Assembly: GCF_910592395.1 (NCBI RefSeq)
Contig: NC_088317.1
Span: 3,286,001-3,350,000 of the forward strand
Source of the DNA: Lineus longissimus
Taxonomy: Eukaryota; Nemertea; Pilidiophora; Heteronemertea; Lineidae
Direction of reading: 5' to 3'
DNA: 64,000 bases
Each line of letters begins with the position of its first letter. Within the stretch, counting starts at the first letter, position 1. The notes under the pieces were generated by a model. The model saw nothing but the letters and a program-made list of their open reading frames with translations, searched no databases and was not told the DNA's origin. The position numbers and the translations under genes were made by a program. Of the stretch, positions 11,497-22,977 are shown one piece after another.

Positions 11497-11763
11497 TTGA
11501 CAGTTACCATGGTTACAGGGAACAATTTATAGGTATTCATTGATTATTATCTTGATCATGTGATTCCAGGTGCCAACATTTAGATTGGGAAAACTCAGCT
11601 CAGCGAAATGACCAATTTGATTGCAATAGGACGGTGTCTTCAGACCCTGGTTTCGGCACATCCTGTGTTCGGTTTCTGCAGTTCAGTGTTTCTTGTTTTA
11701 CAATTGCCCTACTTTCTTCATGGATACCATTGAAAAGATCAAATGTGTGATTTTGTTTTCTCT

Positions 11764-11769
11764 AATAAA
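11764..11769 (+). terminator. Polyadenylation signal AATAAA
   Basis: Lies 268 bp after the stop of the secreted-repeat gene. Position and strand fit its mRNA 3' end. Confidence 0.55.
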
Positions 11770-11962
11770 TGCATAAAGAGATATTTCACTACACTTTTTT
11801 CATGGGGGCAGAAGCCAGATAATTTACAAAAATCAAAATGATCTTATCCAGGCATTCTGGTTGTGAGTTTGTCCTCAAAACGCCAATAAAAATTTCTAAC
11901 ATCACGGAATATATCTCAGAATGTTCTGGTATGCCCTTATATTGAGAACTCCAAGCAAAGGG

Positions 11963-14720
11963 TCATGACACATCAGTTACATAATCCCATGCATGGAGAC
12001 TACCATCAGTTCCACTTGACAACACCAGGTGACTCTGCTCCGGATGCCAACTATGCGTCCAAATTTTGACATCCGTTGATAATCCGTCTGCTTTCCAGTG
12101 GCCATCATGAACGAATAGTGGACATATCGTATCTTGTTGATAGTTGTAGACATTGACATTCTGGTTGTAACCGGACAGGGAGAGGACGTTATCTTGACTG
12201 GGTGAAAACTGAAAGAAACAACCGGATTTTAGAAAGATGTTTGAAATCGTTTATCCGTTACTCGAATAGGAAAGTAATTTACCATAACCTGGATATACTA
12301 AACTGTTTCTTACCTGAACACAGACGTCAGCTCCGCCTGAACACAACCCTGTATCTAGAGAACAGACATCTCCAGCACTCCTCAAATCCTTTAGAATGAT
12401 TTTCCCTCTCCTTGTGGCAACAGCAACAACATCGTCCTTAACGCACATTGCAGCACATGAGTCTTTGGGGTCAGGGTTAAAAATCTCCACAGAGTTGGTG
12501 GGAGGTTTTTCCCGAATGTCAAAAGAGTTGAAATGGCCTTGCTGTGTGCATGTGAGTATTATGTTCTCCTTTTGAAAGTCAAGGCCGATGAGACGAGACG
12601 AATTTGTGCAACCTAAATTGAGAAAAATCTCAGTCAGCCACGAATAAATGTAACAACTGCAAGTAGATTGAATTAGATTCTTCCTATTGTTTGCTGTGTT
12701 TCCTCTAGAGAGCATTTTTGCATGCTACTACAGTTGGGCACCAGAAGAGTTCACATGCCTAGTGACTCTTACTTCGGCATGGGAGAATGAGTCCATCACA
12801 AGCTGCTGTCTACTTTGGTTGGTTGTTCCACGAGCCCCGAGATGCTACTAGCCTGCATTTACAGAAAAGTACATCACCACAGCAATTCCCTGCCATAAAG
12901 AATAACAGGTTTGATAATACCAGTTCTAGAAGGACATTTCTCCGATGGACTTACCCAGTGTATTGTACAAATTCTCTCCAGTCTCTACATCTGACAAACT
13001 GATGTTAGACGTGGTGGACCCAAATGCTACCTTGTTGACATGGTTGTCATGGAGAGCAATGAGAGATGGATCACTGGGAATTCATCAAGGAAAATATATT
13101 GATATTGAGAGAGTAGATCGAGTTGCCAAACTACAAATTGAACATGTGAATCTCAGTTATAGGTCCTGAGGTCATCAGCATCCACCATCGAGTTCCATAG
13201 AAGAAACCTGATGCTCTAAGCAAAGGATACGAATTGGGACTTATGTTCTTCAGTATCTTCACTTCTTGGATGACGTCTTTTGTGTCTGTTCCAAGTTGCC
13301 AGACTGACACTGAGTTGTCTGCCTCATGTGAGCAAAACACAAGCCTGGAAGGGAATACAAAAGAGATTCATGTAAACGAGTTCAGGTCAATCAGCATTTT
13401 TGGCATCAGAAAAAAAAAATCTGCTCAGGGCCGAAGAAAATAACATTAACCCCAATTTCCTCAAGGTGGGTTAGTGATGGGATTACACAGTTTCTTGCAA
13501 CAGTTATAAAGGTTAATTCATCCCTGAAGAAATTTCACTGCCACAAGACAATGAATTGAATAGAGAAAAGAAGGGGGAAGAACAGAAGAGAACATAAGTC
13601 CCTCGTCCCAGTATTACCTCGATTCAGGAATGCATTTTACATCCACTATATGTCTTTCGCAGAGTCCACCAGATGGCAGATGAAAATCACGGCTGTTACA
13701 CAGTCCCTGAAAAATAAGAGTTGAAGAATCTTTGAATGGCTTTCTGAAGTCACTGTGTCGAGGGACCAGTAGTGTAAGCCTGAAATATTGTTTAGTCATT
13801 TCTCTTCAAATCAGTGTAAGTAACAACGATAACTATTCAAAAAGGAACACAAATCAAGCTAAAAAGCCACTTTCCAACCAACCTATCAAGCAGTTGTTTG
13901 AAACAAAAGAGGAAGGTTACAAATTTAGACAGGTATCTCAATGTTTTTGAAACCTGATTCTTACCTCATCTTCCCGTGTTTCAGCAAGAAGTTTTTCCGG
14001 AAGATTCAACTCCAGTATTTCAGCACCGACTGGCTTTCTTGTAGCGACACATATGGCTGGAAAGTGAAGTAAATCTTTGTTACAAAGAAACATGTCTTTA
14101 TAGACAACCCTTGAAGGTGTCTTAGTGCTGCAACCATAGAATAATTCAAATACCAACAATTTCCTATTTGCAGTTTTTTTAACACTTTTTCATTCATTTT
14201 GGTCACGGTATCACCAAAATGAGCGAAATTGTCAGCCCAAAGGGTGGGTGTCCCTAATAAAGAGGTTGTAAGTACTTACTTACTGTTACTATTTACCCAT
14301 GCCAGTGACTTCACTGGATACTGAAGGTCAAACATATGAAGGTTTTTGTACCTGAAGAGACAAAACATAAGGGTTATTACAGACTGATCGAGGCACTGCA
14401 GGGCCCTCGCCAGGCAAGTTTTGACAAGATCCAAGCCTCGGGAGACCTGCAACTTTCTTCAAGTTGAACATTTTGAAATTAAGAGTCCTGGGCCAAGAGT
14501 TTCATGCTCCAAAAACATGTTTTAGCCGGCTTATCTCCAGCCCCAACACCCTGATACAGTGTTAGCCCATCAAATCTCCATGATCTGCTTCTTTATGAGG
14601 GTGTGTCATCAAGAAGAGTCAAACTCAGACCTCAGCTCACCTCTTCATGGAGGCAAATAACCAGTCATCTTCATCTTCATTGTCCACAAACCGAGGATCA
14701 GGATCAAAGGCTGTTTTCAT
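11963..14720 (-). CDS. WDR73: WD repeat-containing protein 73
   Basis: Nine coding exons on the minus strand: 14641-14720, 14284-14351, 13965-14056, 13618-13706, 13231-13344, 12955-13073, 12773-12802, 12314-12612, 11963-12208. They join in phase to 378 residues, the length I recall for human WDR73. Family landmarks: the N-terminal DDWLFASMKRYKNLHMFDLQ, the GLCNSRDFHLPSGGLCERHI segment, and the C-terminal THSWHPEQSHLVLSSGTDGS ending in a HAWDYV blade. The family forms a beta-propeller linked to microtubules and cell-cycle progression; human mutations cause Galloway-Mowat syndrome. Exon 5 uses a weak GTATCC donor, chosen because it keeps frame with exon 6. The ATG follows directly after an acceptor-like CTTACAG, so an upstream non-coding exon is likely. 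Confidence 0.86.
14231..14270 (+). mobile_element. Tigger/pogo-like MITE fragment
   Basis: About 40 bp (GTCAGCCCAAAGGGTGG... AATAAAGAGGTTGTAA) matching the 3' end of the family, inside WDR73 intron 2. Confidence 0.5.
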
Positions 14721-15692
14721 CTGTAAGACGAAATACAATTGTGGAATGGATTAATGATGTTAATCGTTATGACATAAATCCTAATCCCAGTGGGCATGAT
14801 CTCTGGAATAGGAAGACGGAGAGCGATCTATTAATTATGGCCTGTATCAACATCATCATCACCACATTGCATATGAGTGGAGAACCATGTCCATGTATAT
14901 TAACTCACACAAGTCATGAGGTGGACACTGTCGCCGCAAGGCTTGCAAAAATAAGGATTTTAGATTCAAGATTTTTCGATTTTTGGATGGAAAAATCAAA
15001 TGAATTCTTTGACAATCAGCTCATGTTCGCGCGCAGTTATCACAGACTACCAGTAAGCTATCGAGCTGACTAGTTATATGCCACTGTAAGACCTTTATTG
15101 ACCTTGCAAAGGCAAAAGTGTAATTTTTTTACGAAAACAAAATGCAAAATAAATCACGAAGTGTTACTTACAGAAGTACCAAGTATGGCTCCTGACCAGT
15201 TTTACAGTACTCGAGCATTTTCAGGACATGTCGTGTTGTTGGTTGTGACAGTCAGTTTTAGAAATTAGCTACTGAAATTCAGAGCGGGTGTTGATTTTAT
15301 ATATTCTGAACTATCAGAGGTACTCTGTCTGGTCTGTCTGCAGTCTCCCCAATTGAGACTGGGCTGGGATGTGACATTGTCTCTTGTCTTCAAACCAGTA
15401 TTTGATTATCACCACTCTATTCAAATTGACTACAAGTTGCGCATGTCAATTTCACCTGAGGAATAATCTTCTTGTCTGACCTCGTAACATTCTGAAACTA
15501 GATTAATAAAGTAGAGTCGTAGGTCTTATTTTGAGAAGTTGGGTACTATTGTGCATTTATTCACATATTACATGTACATGTACATTATACTAGTATGATC
15601 AGATATAGAGAAGATTCCAAGTACATAGTTGCTCTTCGGTTGGTCATCAAATTACTTCAATTAGTCACAGCCACACAGCATAAAGACTAGTC
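14721..15692. other. Between WDR73 start and ACADSB 3' end
   Basis: Probably holds the WDR73 promoter and 5' non-coding exon. A plus-strand open frame over WDR73 exon 1 shows no family resemblance. Overlapping TACATGTA palindromes lie at 15569-15582. Confidence 0.35.
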
Positions 15693-15702
15693 TTTATTTA
15701 TT
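15693..15702 (-). terminator. Overlapping AATAAA signals for ACADSB
   Basis: TTTATTTATT on the plus strand reads as two overlapping AATAAA on the minus strand, 276-285 bp past the ACADSB stop. Confidence 0.5.
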
Positions 15703-15977
15703 ATTGATGTCATATATATTACACTTTTCATAATTACAATTATCACGACTTGGGCAAAAGTCCCTGTGATAGGCCTAATGATCACAAGAAAGAGGTAAAT
15801 GTAGCATGATTTAACTTACTTCTTGTACTCATTACCGGTATTTCCAAAAACATCCCCTGATATGGTGGAAGACAGAAAACACAACATGAAAACAAATTGC
15901 AAATGTCACTTTTGTTAGTACCCTACACACACAAAACCAAGGAACACCGCACTGATAACACATGTAAACAAGAAACA

Positions 15978-17255
15978 CTAATGCTTCTCCTGTTGTATGC
16001 ACTTGGCAATAGTGTTCAACTGTATGTTGGTTGTGCCTTCATATATCGTTCCAATCTTACAGTCTCTGTAATATTTTTCAATCGGATAGTCTTTGGTGAA
16101 TCCTACACCGCCCATGAATTCCATACACTTTGAAGTCGTCAGGGTAGCAACTTCACCTGCAAAATACTTGGCCATTGACGCTTCCTTCACGAATGGAAGA
16201 CCCGCTTGCATTCGCCTTGCTGCATTATAAGTAAGAACCCGAGCTGCTTCAATCTGCGTCGCCACATGAGCAATCTGATGTTGCATTGACTGAAAATCCC
16301 AAATTCTTTGACCAAATTGTTTTCTTTCCATAGTGTAGGCCAATGTATTTTCAAGACAACCGGTAGCAAGTCCAACCATCTGTACTGCTATCCCTATGCG
16401 TCCCTCATTAAGAAGACCAATAGCGTACTTATAACCATGTCCTAATTCTCCAACGATATGGTCTGCTGGTACCCGGACATTATCCAAATTGACAGGGCAA
16501 GTGCTGGAAGCTCTGATACCAATTTTGTCTTCCTTCTTTCCGATTGACAGACCGGGAGTATCCCGATCAACAGCAAAGCAGGTAATCCCCTTGTATCCGT
16601 CCTTCGGACTAGCGTTGGCAAAAACGATAAAGATACCGGCATGTTCTGCATTCGTAATCCACAATTTTGTCCCATTGAGGACATAATTTCCATCGTCCTC
16701 AACAGCTGTTGTCTTCAAGGCAAATGCATCGCTACCAGATCCGGCTTCCGAGAGGCAAAAACTACCAACCATATCCGTGCATAGCTGAGGTAGGTATTTC
16801 TCCTTTAGTTTATCTGACGCCACCTTGTTGAGGAGATTCGCTACAACCGTATTGTGAACATCGCAAAGTGTCCCAATAGCTGGATCAACACGAGCGAGTT
16901 CCTCAATCACGACCATCGTCATGATAAAATTACAGTTCGGGCCGCCATATTTTTCATCGATTTCCATCCCCATAAAGCCATTTTCAAACAGGCCGGCAAG
17001 TATCGATGGGTCACAGCGAGAGTTGGCATCCATCTCCCGCACCAGAGGACCAACTTTTTCAAGTGCAAATTTTCTGACAGTGTCTTTCATCATTTGTTCT
17101 TCATCAGAAAGTAGGTCAACTGGCCCAACTTGTGAAGACATGAACTTCACACCTACTTCTTGACTGTTCATCGTCACACCTGCTGGTCGAAGGATACTGG
17201 CTCGAAGTACTGACCTAGTAAATGGCGACTGGACAACATTTTTTAAGAAATTCAT
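15978..17255 (-). CDS. ACADSB: Short/branched-chain acyl-CoA dehydrogenase, mitochondrial (intronless)
   Basis: A single open frame of 425 residues covers the whole family length. It begins with a basic, Arg-rich presequence typical of mitochondrial import. The acyl-CoA dehydrogenase order is complete: N-terminal helical domain, the FAD/substrate motif [16 protein letters not shown], the WITNAEHAG segment, the RASSTCPV loop, and the C-terminal helices with the catalytic Glu in [14 protein letters not shown] (Glu406). The enzyme oxidises 2-methylbutyryl- and isobutyryl-type CoA esters in isoleucine/valine breakdown and passes electrons to ETF. Absence of introns is odd because neighbours here have 5-25 coding exons; a retrogene is possible, though no poly(A) remnant is visible. 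It is head to head with PDCD10. Confidence 0.95.
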   Translation of the reverse strand: MNFLKNVVQSPFTRSVLRASILRPAGVTMNSQEVGVKFMSSQVGPVDLLSDEEQMMKDTVRKFALEKVGPLVREMDANSRCDPSILAGLFENGFMGMEIDEKYGGPNCNFIMTMVVIEELARVDPAIGTLCDVHNTVVANLLNKVASDKLKEKYLPQLCTDMVGSFCLSEAGSGSDAFALKTTAVEDDGNYVLNGTKLWITNAEHAGIFIVFANASPKDGYKGITCFAVDRDTPGLSIGKKEDKIGIRASSTCPVNLDNVRVPADHIVGELGHGYKYAIGLLNEGRIGIAVQMVGLATGCLENTLAYTMERKQFGQRIWDFQSMQHQIAHVATQIEAARVLTYNAARRMQAGLPFVKEASMAKYFAGEVATLTTSKCMEFMGGVGFTKDYPIEKYYRDCKIGTIYEGTTNIQLNTIAKCIQQEKH

Positions 17256-17868
17256 GTTTGGTTGCCTTATAAACCTGCTTTTTTAGGTGTTTTATGATAT
17301 AATTTTTGGAAAATTTGCCAGAACGACTCTAACGGCGCCTATTAGCAGGACGTGAAACTAAGACTGAGCTTGCGCAGCAATCTCCCGGTCTTCGGTCCGT
17401 CTGTCGAATTTTACATGCACCCGCTGAAATTCTCGCAGAGTCTAACTGTGGCAGAGACAGTAGGTCGAGTACGGTTTCAAAACAATGACCACCATTGACG
17501 ACGCTTGGAGAATGCTTGCGCAGATCTCCATTTGGTGGAGATAGAATTCTTTAGGACTTACGATTTTGTTTATTTTTGTGAAGGAAGTTCCTCACAAAAT
17601 ACCGCTATCCTCAAAAAGTGTTGAATATTTTCAGTCCGTTTGTCAATCAAACAGAAGAAAAGAAAGTAAAGCTTCAAACAAGACCAAAAGCATGTCAATT
17701 GTTTCGCTTAAACATAGTTTTTTTGACTCTACAAGTTTGGTCTGCTGAAGTGTGTTGACATTTCTTTTGGCTTCTGAGCTGGGTGGAGTTGATTTGGGCT
17801 GTCACTCCCTTTACAGTACACTGCACATTTTGCAAATTGAGGAGTGGTTTTGATTTGAAATAGAAGCA
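17256..17868. promoter_or_regulatory. Shared ACADSB / PDCD10 upstream region
   Basis: Only 613 bp separate the two divergent start codons. The block around 17330-17500 is richer in GC and CpG than its surroundings, as expected for a bidirectional housekeeping promoter. No TATA box is obvious. Confidence 0.5.
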
Positions 17869-19963
17869 ATGACCATGGGAGAGGAGACCCTGCATTCACA
17901 AATGGCACTGCCAGTAGTCATTGGTCCAATACTTGAAAAGGTGTGTATACTTACTTTATTACCTATCGGCCTGGAGAAGGATCGGGAGGCTATGACATGT
18001 ATGATGATATTCATTCGATCCATTCATGTACTGACCGCTGTTAGTTAGATATATATGTTTGTTTTTACAGCCAGTTGTCCTGATGATGGCGCAGTGTAGG
18101 GCTTGTCATTGTGGTCTTGACATTTATGACACCAAACAAAGTTGTTCACTCACAAGGTTTTATAATTCATCGGTTTCGTCTCTGTTATGTTTTCAGTTGG
18201 AAAAGAAAGACATTGCTGCTGCACAAACATTGAGAGCTGCTTTCACAAAGGTATGATTCGTTGCATGAGATGGGGAGGTACAGCAGCACATATTAAGTTG
18301 GGGGACTTGTGAAAATCTCTGAAATTGGCCATGATTTTCAGAATCAAATCTACCCTATATAAGTCACTTTGTAGCCTAAATATTAATTGTAATATATATG
18401 TACCAGTCTCTTGAAGTGTCACCCATGGCCCATCCATGATTTCAGGTCGAGGTAGTTCATCCAGGTTTCACATACGATCTCATCAAAGCGTTATTACACA
18501 AGGGTGAAGTCTTCAATAAGATTGATATGTGTGAAGCTCTACTTAGGCTAGAAAAAATCAATGAATCAGAAGGTTAGTACAGGAGAGTTACAGTGTTCTC
18601 CTTTCGGTTTACTTCTGGTCCGCTGGTGAGGTTAGATTTTGTTGAGGGAGAAGTTGTCCTCAACTTTGTAATGGTCTGGTGGTAAGACATTCTTGGTCTG
18701 GTAGTCTTCTTTCATTAGAAAACCATTACAGCTTCAAAGATGGTAGAAAAGTATAGTTTACTAACGAAGCAGGAGTACAAACATCTTGTAGAAGTTGTAG
18801 AAAAAATCCGTCCACTCCTTTAACTTCTTCTAACATGCCCAGCTTATTGAATAAGCTGGGCATGTTAGAGTCCTAACTCTGATCACCATGCCTTATTGTA
18901 CCCGAATGTTTCAGAATTCCAAATTGATCGGTCCGAGGATATCTACCGAACACTGAATGTCAAGTCTAGGGCACTGAAGAAGATCCTGAGCTGGATACCA
19001 GATGAGATCCATGACAGGAAAAAGTTTCTTGAAACAATTAAGTAAGTAGGACTAGCCTTAATGTTTTCGAATCATATTTTGAAATATAAGAACCTGTATG
19101 ATATGCCTGGAATAAGATTAGTTGAGACACCAATGGTCTCATTGTGTAGTGCTTGCCAAGACCTTTCCAATGAATGGTCATGTTTGTATTTTTAGTCCAT
19201 ACTTCCATTCCCTAAATCTCACTGGTTCTCAAACCTTTATGTAAATCCATGAAGCATTTGTAAATTTGCAATCAAACTATCTTTCAGAGATATAGCGAAT
19301 GCCATCCGAAACCTTCTTGATTCGGTGAGTAAGATTACGGAGGAGATGAAGGACAGGGGGAATCCACAGTTACAGAATCTGGAGCAGCAGAAGAGAGAGT
19401 TTGTCAAATATTCCAAACGATTCAGCAATACACTCAAGACGTACTTTAAAGATGGACAGTAAGTATTGAAAAGCTCTGAAATATTTACCTATACTGGTCA
19501 CTTGGATATGAGATATGGGTATCTGGATAGGAGATATGGGTACTTGGATAGGAGATATGGGTACTTGGATAGGAGACATGAGTACTTTGATAGGTGATAT
19601 GGGTACTTGGATAGGAGATATGGGTACCTGGATAGGAGATATGGGTACTTGGCTCGGAGATATGAGTATTTTGATAGGAGATATGAGTACTTTGATAGGA
19701 GACATGGGTACCTGGATAGGAAATATGGGTACTTGGATAGGAGATATGGGTACTTGGATAAAAGATATGGGTACTTGGCTCGGAGATATAAGTATTTTGA
19801 TAGGAGATATGGGAACGAAATGGTTATTAGTTCTGAGGGAAGCAGACCTAATATGTGTAATGTGTTTTTTCCTTTCAGTCAAAATGATGTTTACATCAGC
19901 GCGAATCATCTTATCCACCAGACAAATCTGATCATGAAGACACTGAAGGTGGCCTCATCTTAG
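17869..19963 (+). CDS. PDCD10: Programmed cell death protein 10 (CCM3)
   Basis: Six coding exons: 17869-17940, 18197-18250, 18446-18572, 18915-19041, 19288-19458, 19879-19963. They join in phase to 211 residues; human PDCD10 has 212. Landmarks are [11 protein letters not shown] (N-terminal dimerisation helix), [20 protein letters not shown], the [20 protein letters not shown] helix and the C-terminal [17 protein letters not shown] of the FAT-homology domain. The family protein scaffolds GCKIII kinases, CCM2 and striatin in STRIPAK, acting at Golgi and junctions. An in-frame upstream start is not seen; the MTMGEE start is a reasonable choice. Intron 5 contains a 21-bp minisatellite and intron 3 a perfect palindrome. 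Confidence 0.95.
18830..18868. repeat. Perfect 19-bp inverted repeat with 1-nt spacer
   Basis: CTAACATGCCCAGCTTATT is followed by one G and its exact complement, inside PDCD10 intron 3. It could extrude as a cruciform or form an RNA hairpin. Confidence 0.9.
19503..19812. repeat. 21-bp minisatellite in PDCD10 intron 5
   Basis: About 15 units of GGTACTTGGATAGGAGATAT plus one base, with variants (ACTTTGATAGG, ACTTGGCTCGG). Because 21 is divisible by three, frames on both strands stay open across it; these are not genes. Confidence 0.93.
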
Positions 19964-20352
19964 AAGATCTGCTCATCTTGGTGGCAGTTTGCCAAAATAT
20001 CTTTAGTTGTCTGTAATTTATTTATGTATGCTAGGGTTAAAAAATTGGCCACCAACAAATGCTTTCGATTCATTTTGTGTGCCTAGCTACATGTTTAGAG
20101 GCCATGCAGACTACTGGGTCACAGAAAACGACACAGTTTTGGACATGAAATTTACATCATCGGCACACTTTGTTGTTGATTTGACGACAGGAGTATAACA
20201 GTGTTTCAAGGTCAATATCACGGACACAGATTGATGTTCAAAATGCTATCCAAATGACGTCACTGCATGACCTCTTTTGCCTGTACCCATCTATTGGGAT
20301 TTTGTTGGCTACACACTTGAGGCTGTTTTCTCAATTTTGAGTAAAAGGGTGG

Positions 20353-20358
20353 AATAAA
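20353..20358 (+). terminator. Polyadenylation signal AATAAA (PDCD10)
   Basis: First canonical hexamer on the plus strand after the PDCD10 stop at 19963. Confidence 0.45.
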
Positions 20359-21793
20359 AATAAGGACGAAAATAATCAAGTGCATTGAAATAATGTCCTT
20401 TCAAGAAAATTTCTATCTATTCTTGAGTAGTCCTGTAAATACGAGTACACTTACTACTAAATTGAGGCTGGCAGCTTAAATTGGCAAAGACCAATCATAT
20501 TCTGTTTGGTTTTAACATATCAGCAAATGCCTCTTGACCTGTTCTGTTTCTGTGACATATCTTCTGTTGGGTTCAACCAAGTATAAATAAATAGTAAGTT
20601 CAGGTGACTGATCTGCACTGTAAGGAGACAGGGTCTTGTTCAGTTTAGCGATAGTCATTTTCCTCATACAAGTGTAAAAGGTTTTGATGTTTTGTGAGAT
20701 AGGAGTGACCTATTGGTGACTTTGTGTAACTTAGTCTGACCTACCTGGCTCTCCACCATAGACTCCCTTTAACATTTGATATCTATTACATTTAGTGGTT
20801 TAGGAGTAATGAAAAAATAACTCATCCTCTGACCTGGCTTTATAAAACAATTTGTTGTTTGAGTAACATTTGTGAGGGTTACATGTACATGTATATTCAA
20901 AAGACTGCTTGCTACATGAATTTAGTTGTATATACATATATCTTGAGACTTCTCCCTTCTAACAGTAACACATGTCCTTGGCTTGTTATAAAGGCCCTTG
21001 TATGTAATGGAAATGGACTAATCTGGTTGTATATTTAGAGCCATAACCTTAAAAACTGTTGAAATTCAAAACTACTTGTAGATCCTACTTTCTGTCATAC
21101 AATTCTAGCTGCCTCGTTCCTTTCTTGCATAGATGTATGAAAGTCCTCTGCTCTGTGGCTCATAACATAAGATGACTTCAGAATCAAACAACCAAAAATT
21201 GGTATCATGTTTTGCCTTAGGGGATAAAATTAACCTGTTGGTACCACTCCATGTAGCGATACCTGTATGTAAAGTTTACAATTTAGGTTTAGATCCAAAA
21301 TGTAATTTTTACAAACCTATATTTTTAAATTATGCGTAAGTTGAATAAATGACATATACATAAAACAATTGATTTTTTCATCATTTGTCAAAGAAGACTT
21401 GAAAGCAAGTGAAAAGAAAGGAGAACAAATTTACTGCGGAATCGGTCAGGAGCAGTTGGAACTTTAGTTATGTTGAGTATGGCAGCACCTGGCATTTACA
21501 TGTAATGGAATACTTCATAACAGAACTGCTATCCAGAAAGTACATGTACAGATGGCTCCTTACTGCCTTTACTGTACCAATCACTTCATCCTCTGAAGCT
21601 GTGACAAGCATCCACCAAGGACCAAGTTGAGGAACGTCATAGCCTAGTGCCTAGTGGTTAACGCTGCTGACCACCACTTTCCTACTTCATTGAAGGACAT
21701 TATTAGCCCTCTGAACAATACTGGGCGATTGTAATATATGAGAATCCAGAGACCCTCCCCAAGGTGAAACCAACACTGTCAAAGAGACACCCG

Positions 21794-21804
21794 GGAATCG
21801 AACC
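21794..21804 (-). repeat. B-box of a tRNA-derived repeat
   Basis: GGTTCGATTCC on the minus strand matches the pol III B-box consensus, flanked by CCCA and CGGG, which can pair partly as a T-arm. No complete tRNA was found. Confidence 0.4.
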
Positions 21805-22095
21805 TGGGAACTCTGAGGTGACTCTGACAGACCATAACGGAAACTGCCTGGCCAAATTGGAATATTCATATGGAGATGGGATAGAAATTGCCTTGTCCTG
21901 GGATCATAGGCTGAATATGACAACACCTCATTCTGTGGAGGAACTCCTGCATCCTCGCCATGCCAGCTGGCAATCATTCCCGATTCCACATTTTAGGTTG
22001 CTCCCATGAATAAGGTGAGCCATCTGACATTGCGTGGAAATTGGAAATCCTGATGAGACTAAAGTAAGAAAAACATTAGCTTGTATGAATTCACG

Positions 22096-22101
22096 TTTAT
22101 T
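22096..22101 (-). terminator. Polyadenylation signal AATAAA (ZBBX)
   Basis: TTTATT on the plus strand, 877 bp beyond the ZBBX stop on its strand. The segment 22102-22977 would be the ZBBX 3' UTR. Confidence 0.4.
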
Positions 22102-22977
22102 TAATAAGGACGGACTTTACAGTATACTCAAATACGTGTAGAACCCGAAAGTGCCAGCTATACAATAATATCACCCAAACTCAAGACGGAAGAGATACAT
22201 TGGACGGAAGAAATACATCAATATATTTGACTACAGTATTGTAAACAAGGGTAACTGAAGGGGTCACTGCAAGAGCCCAGGAACCAACATTTAGCTACAT
22301 TACCAATTTCCCCCACCTACAAGCCACATGGATGGACCAACTGATTCACTAATAAAACTCTTCAAGGATCAAAAGGAAAACTACAGGACGGCACAAATTG
22401 TGGCTAAATTATTTATAAAATTATAAATACATTTATAATCGCGATATATTATACAAATATTTATAACGGAATGTTCATAAAATTGGGACTGCCCAGAACC
22501 TTTATTTCAATATAAGTGATATTTAGAGTGAAATACCAATATTTGATACTCTAGATATTTGAGTGAAATATAGATTTTTGATACTGGTACTCTTGATATT
22601 TGGAGTGAAATATCTAAAGAGGAGACAAATTTCTATTTTGTCTCGCTGCACTTCATTTTAATAACTATCTACAGACAACAAACACTTGGGCAATATTCAC
22701 ATACATGTACCACCCAGCCCTCGCAACGTTGCAATAACACAAATTGCATTTAAAGCTGTGAGGGCTTTATGATATTGTCGATTATAGAGGGCCTTTATAG
22801 AATCAATACTTGAAACTCACATAGAGTCTATCTGTGATTGCCTCAGTATCCAACAAGCTGATAAGAATACCCTTTTGACCCCACCAAAACAAGTAAACTA
22901 ATGTTCATTTTGACAGCACATGAATTGATCATCTCCATTATGACATCATCGACAGCCAACCAAACATCAGCAAATCC

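Larger units (their letters stand above)
19964..22095. other. PDCD10 3' region and intergenic
   Basis: An AATAAA lies at 20353-20358, 390 bp past the PDCD10 stop. No other gene seen. TACATGTA palindromes recur near 20881, 21497 and 21541. An A-box-like CCTAGTGGTTAACGC lies near 21651, while a perfect B-box (GGTTCGATTCC) lies on the other strand at 21794-21804; together they suggest broken tRNA-derived SINE pieces. Confidence 0.45.

Noticed and set aside
14603-15073. 156-residue plus-strand frame
   Set aside because: Overlaps WDR73 exon 1 in antisense and shows no family motif or splice logic.
19370-19963. Long open frames with IGDMGTW-type repeats on both strands
   Set aside because: They are produced by the 21-bp minisatellite, whose period is a multiple of three; the region is a PDCD10 intron.
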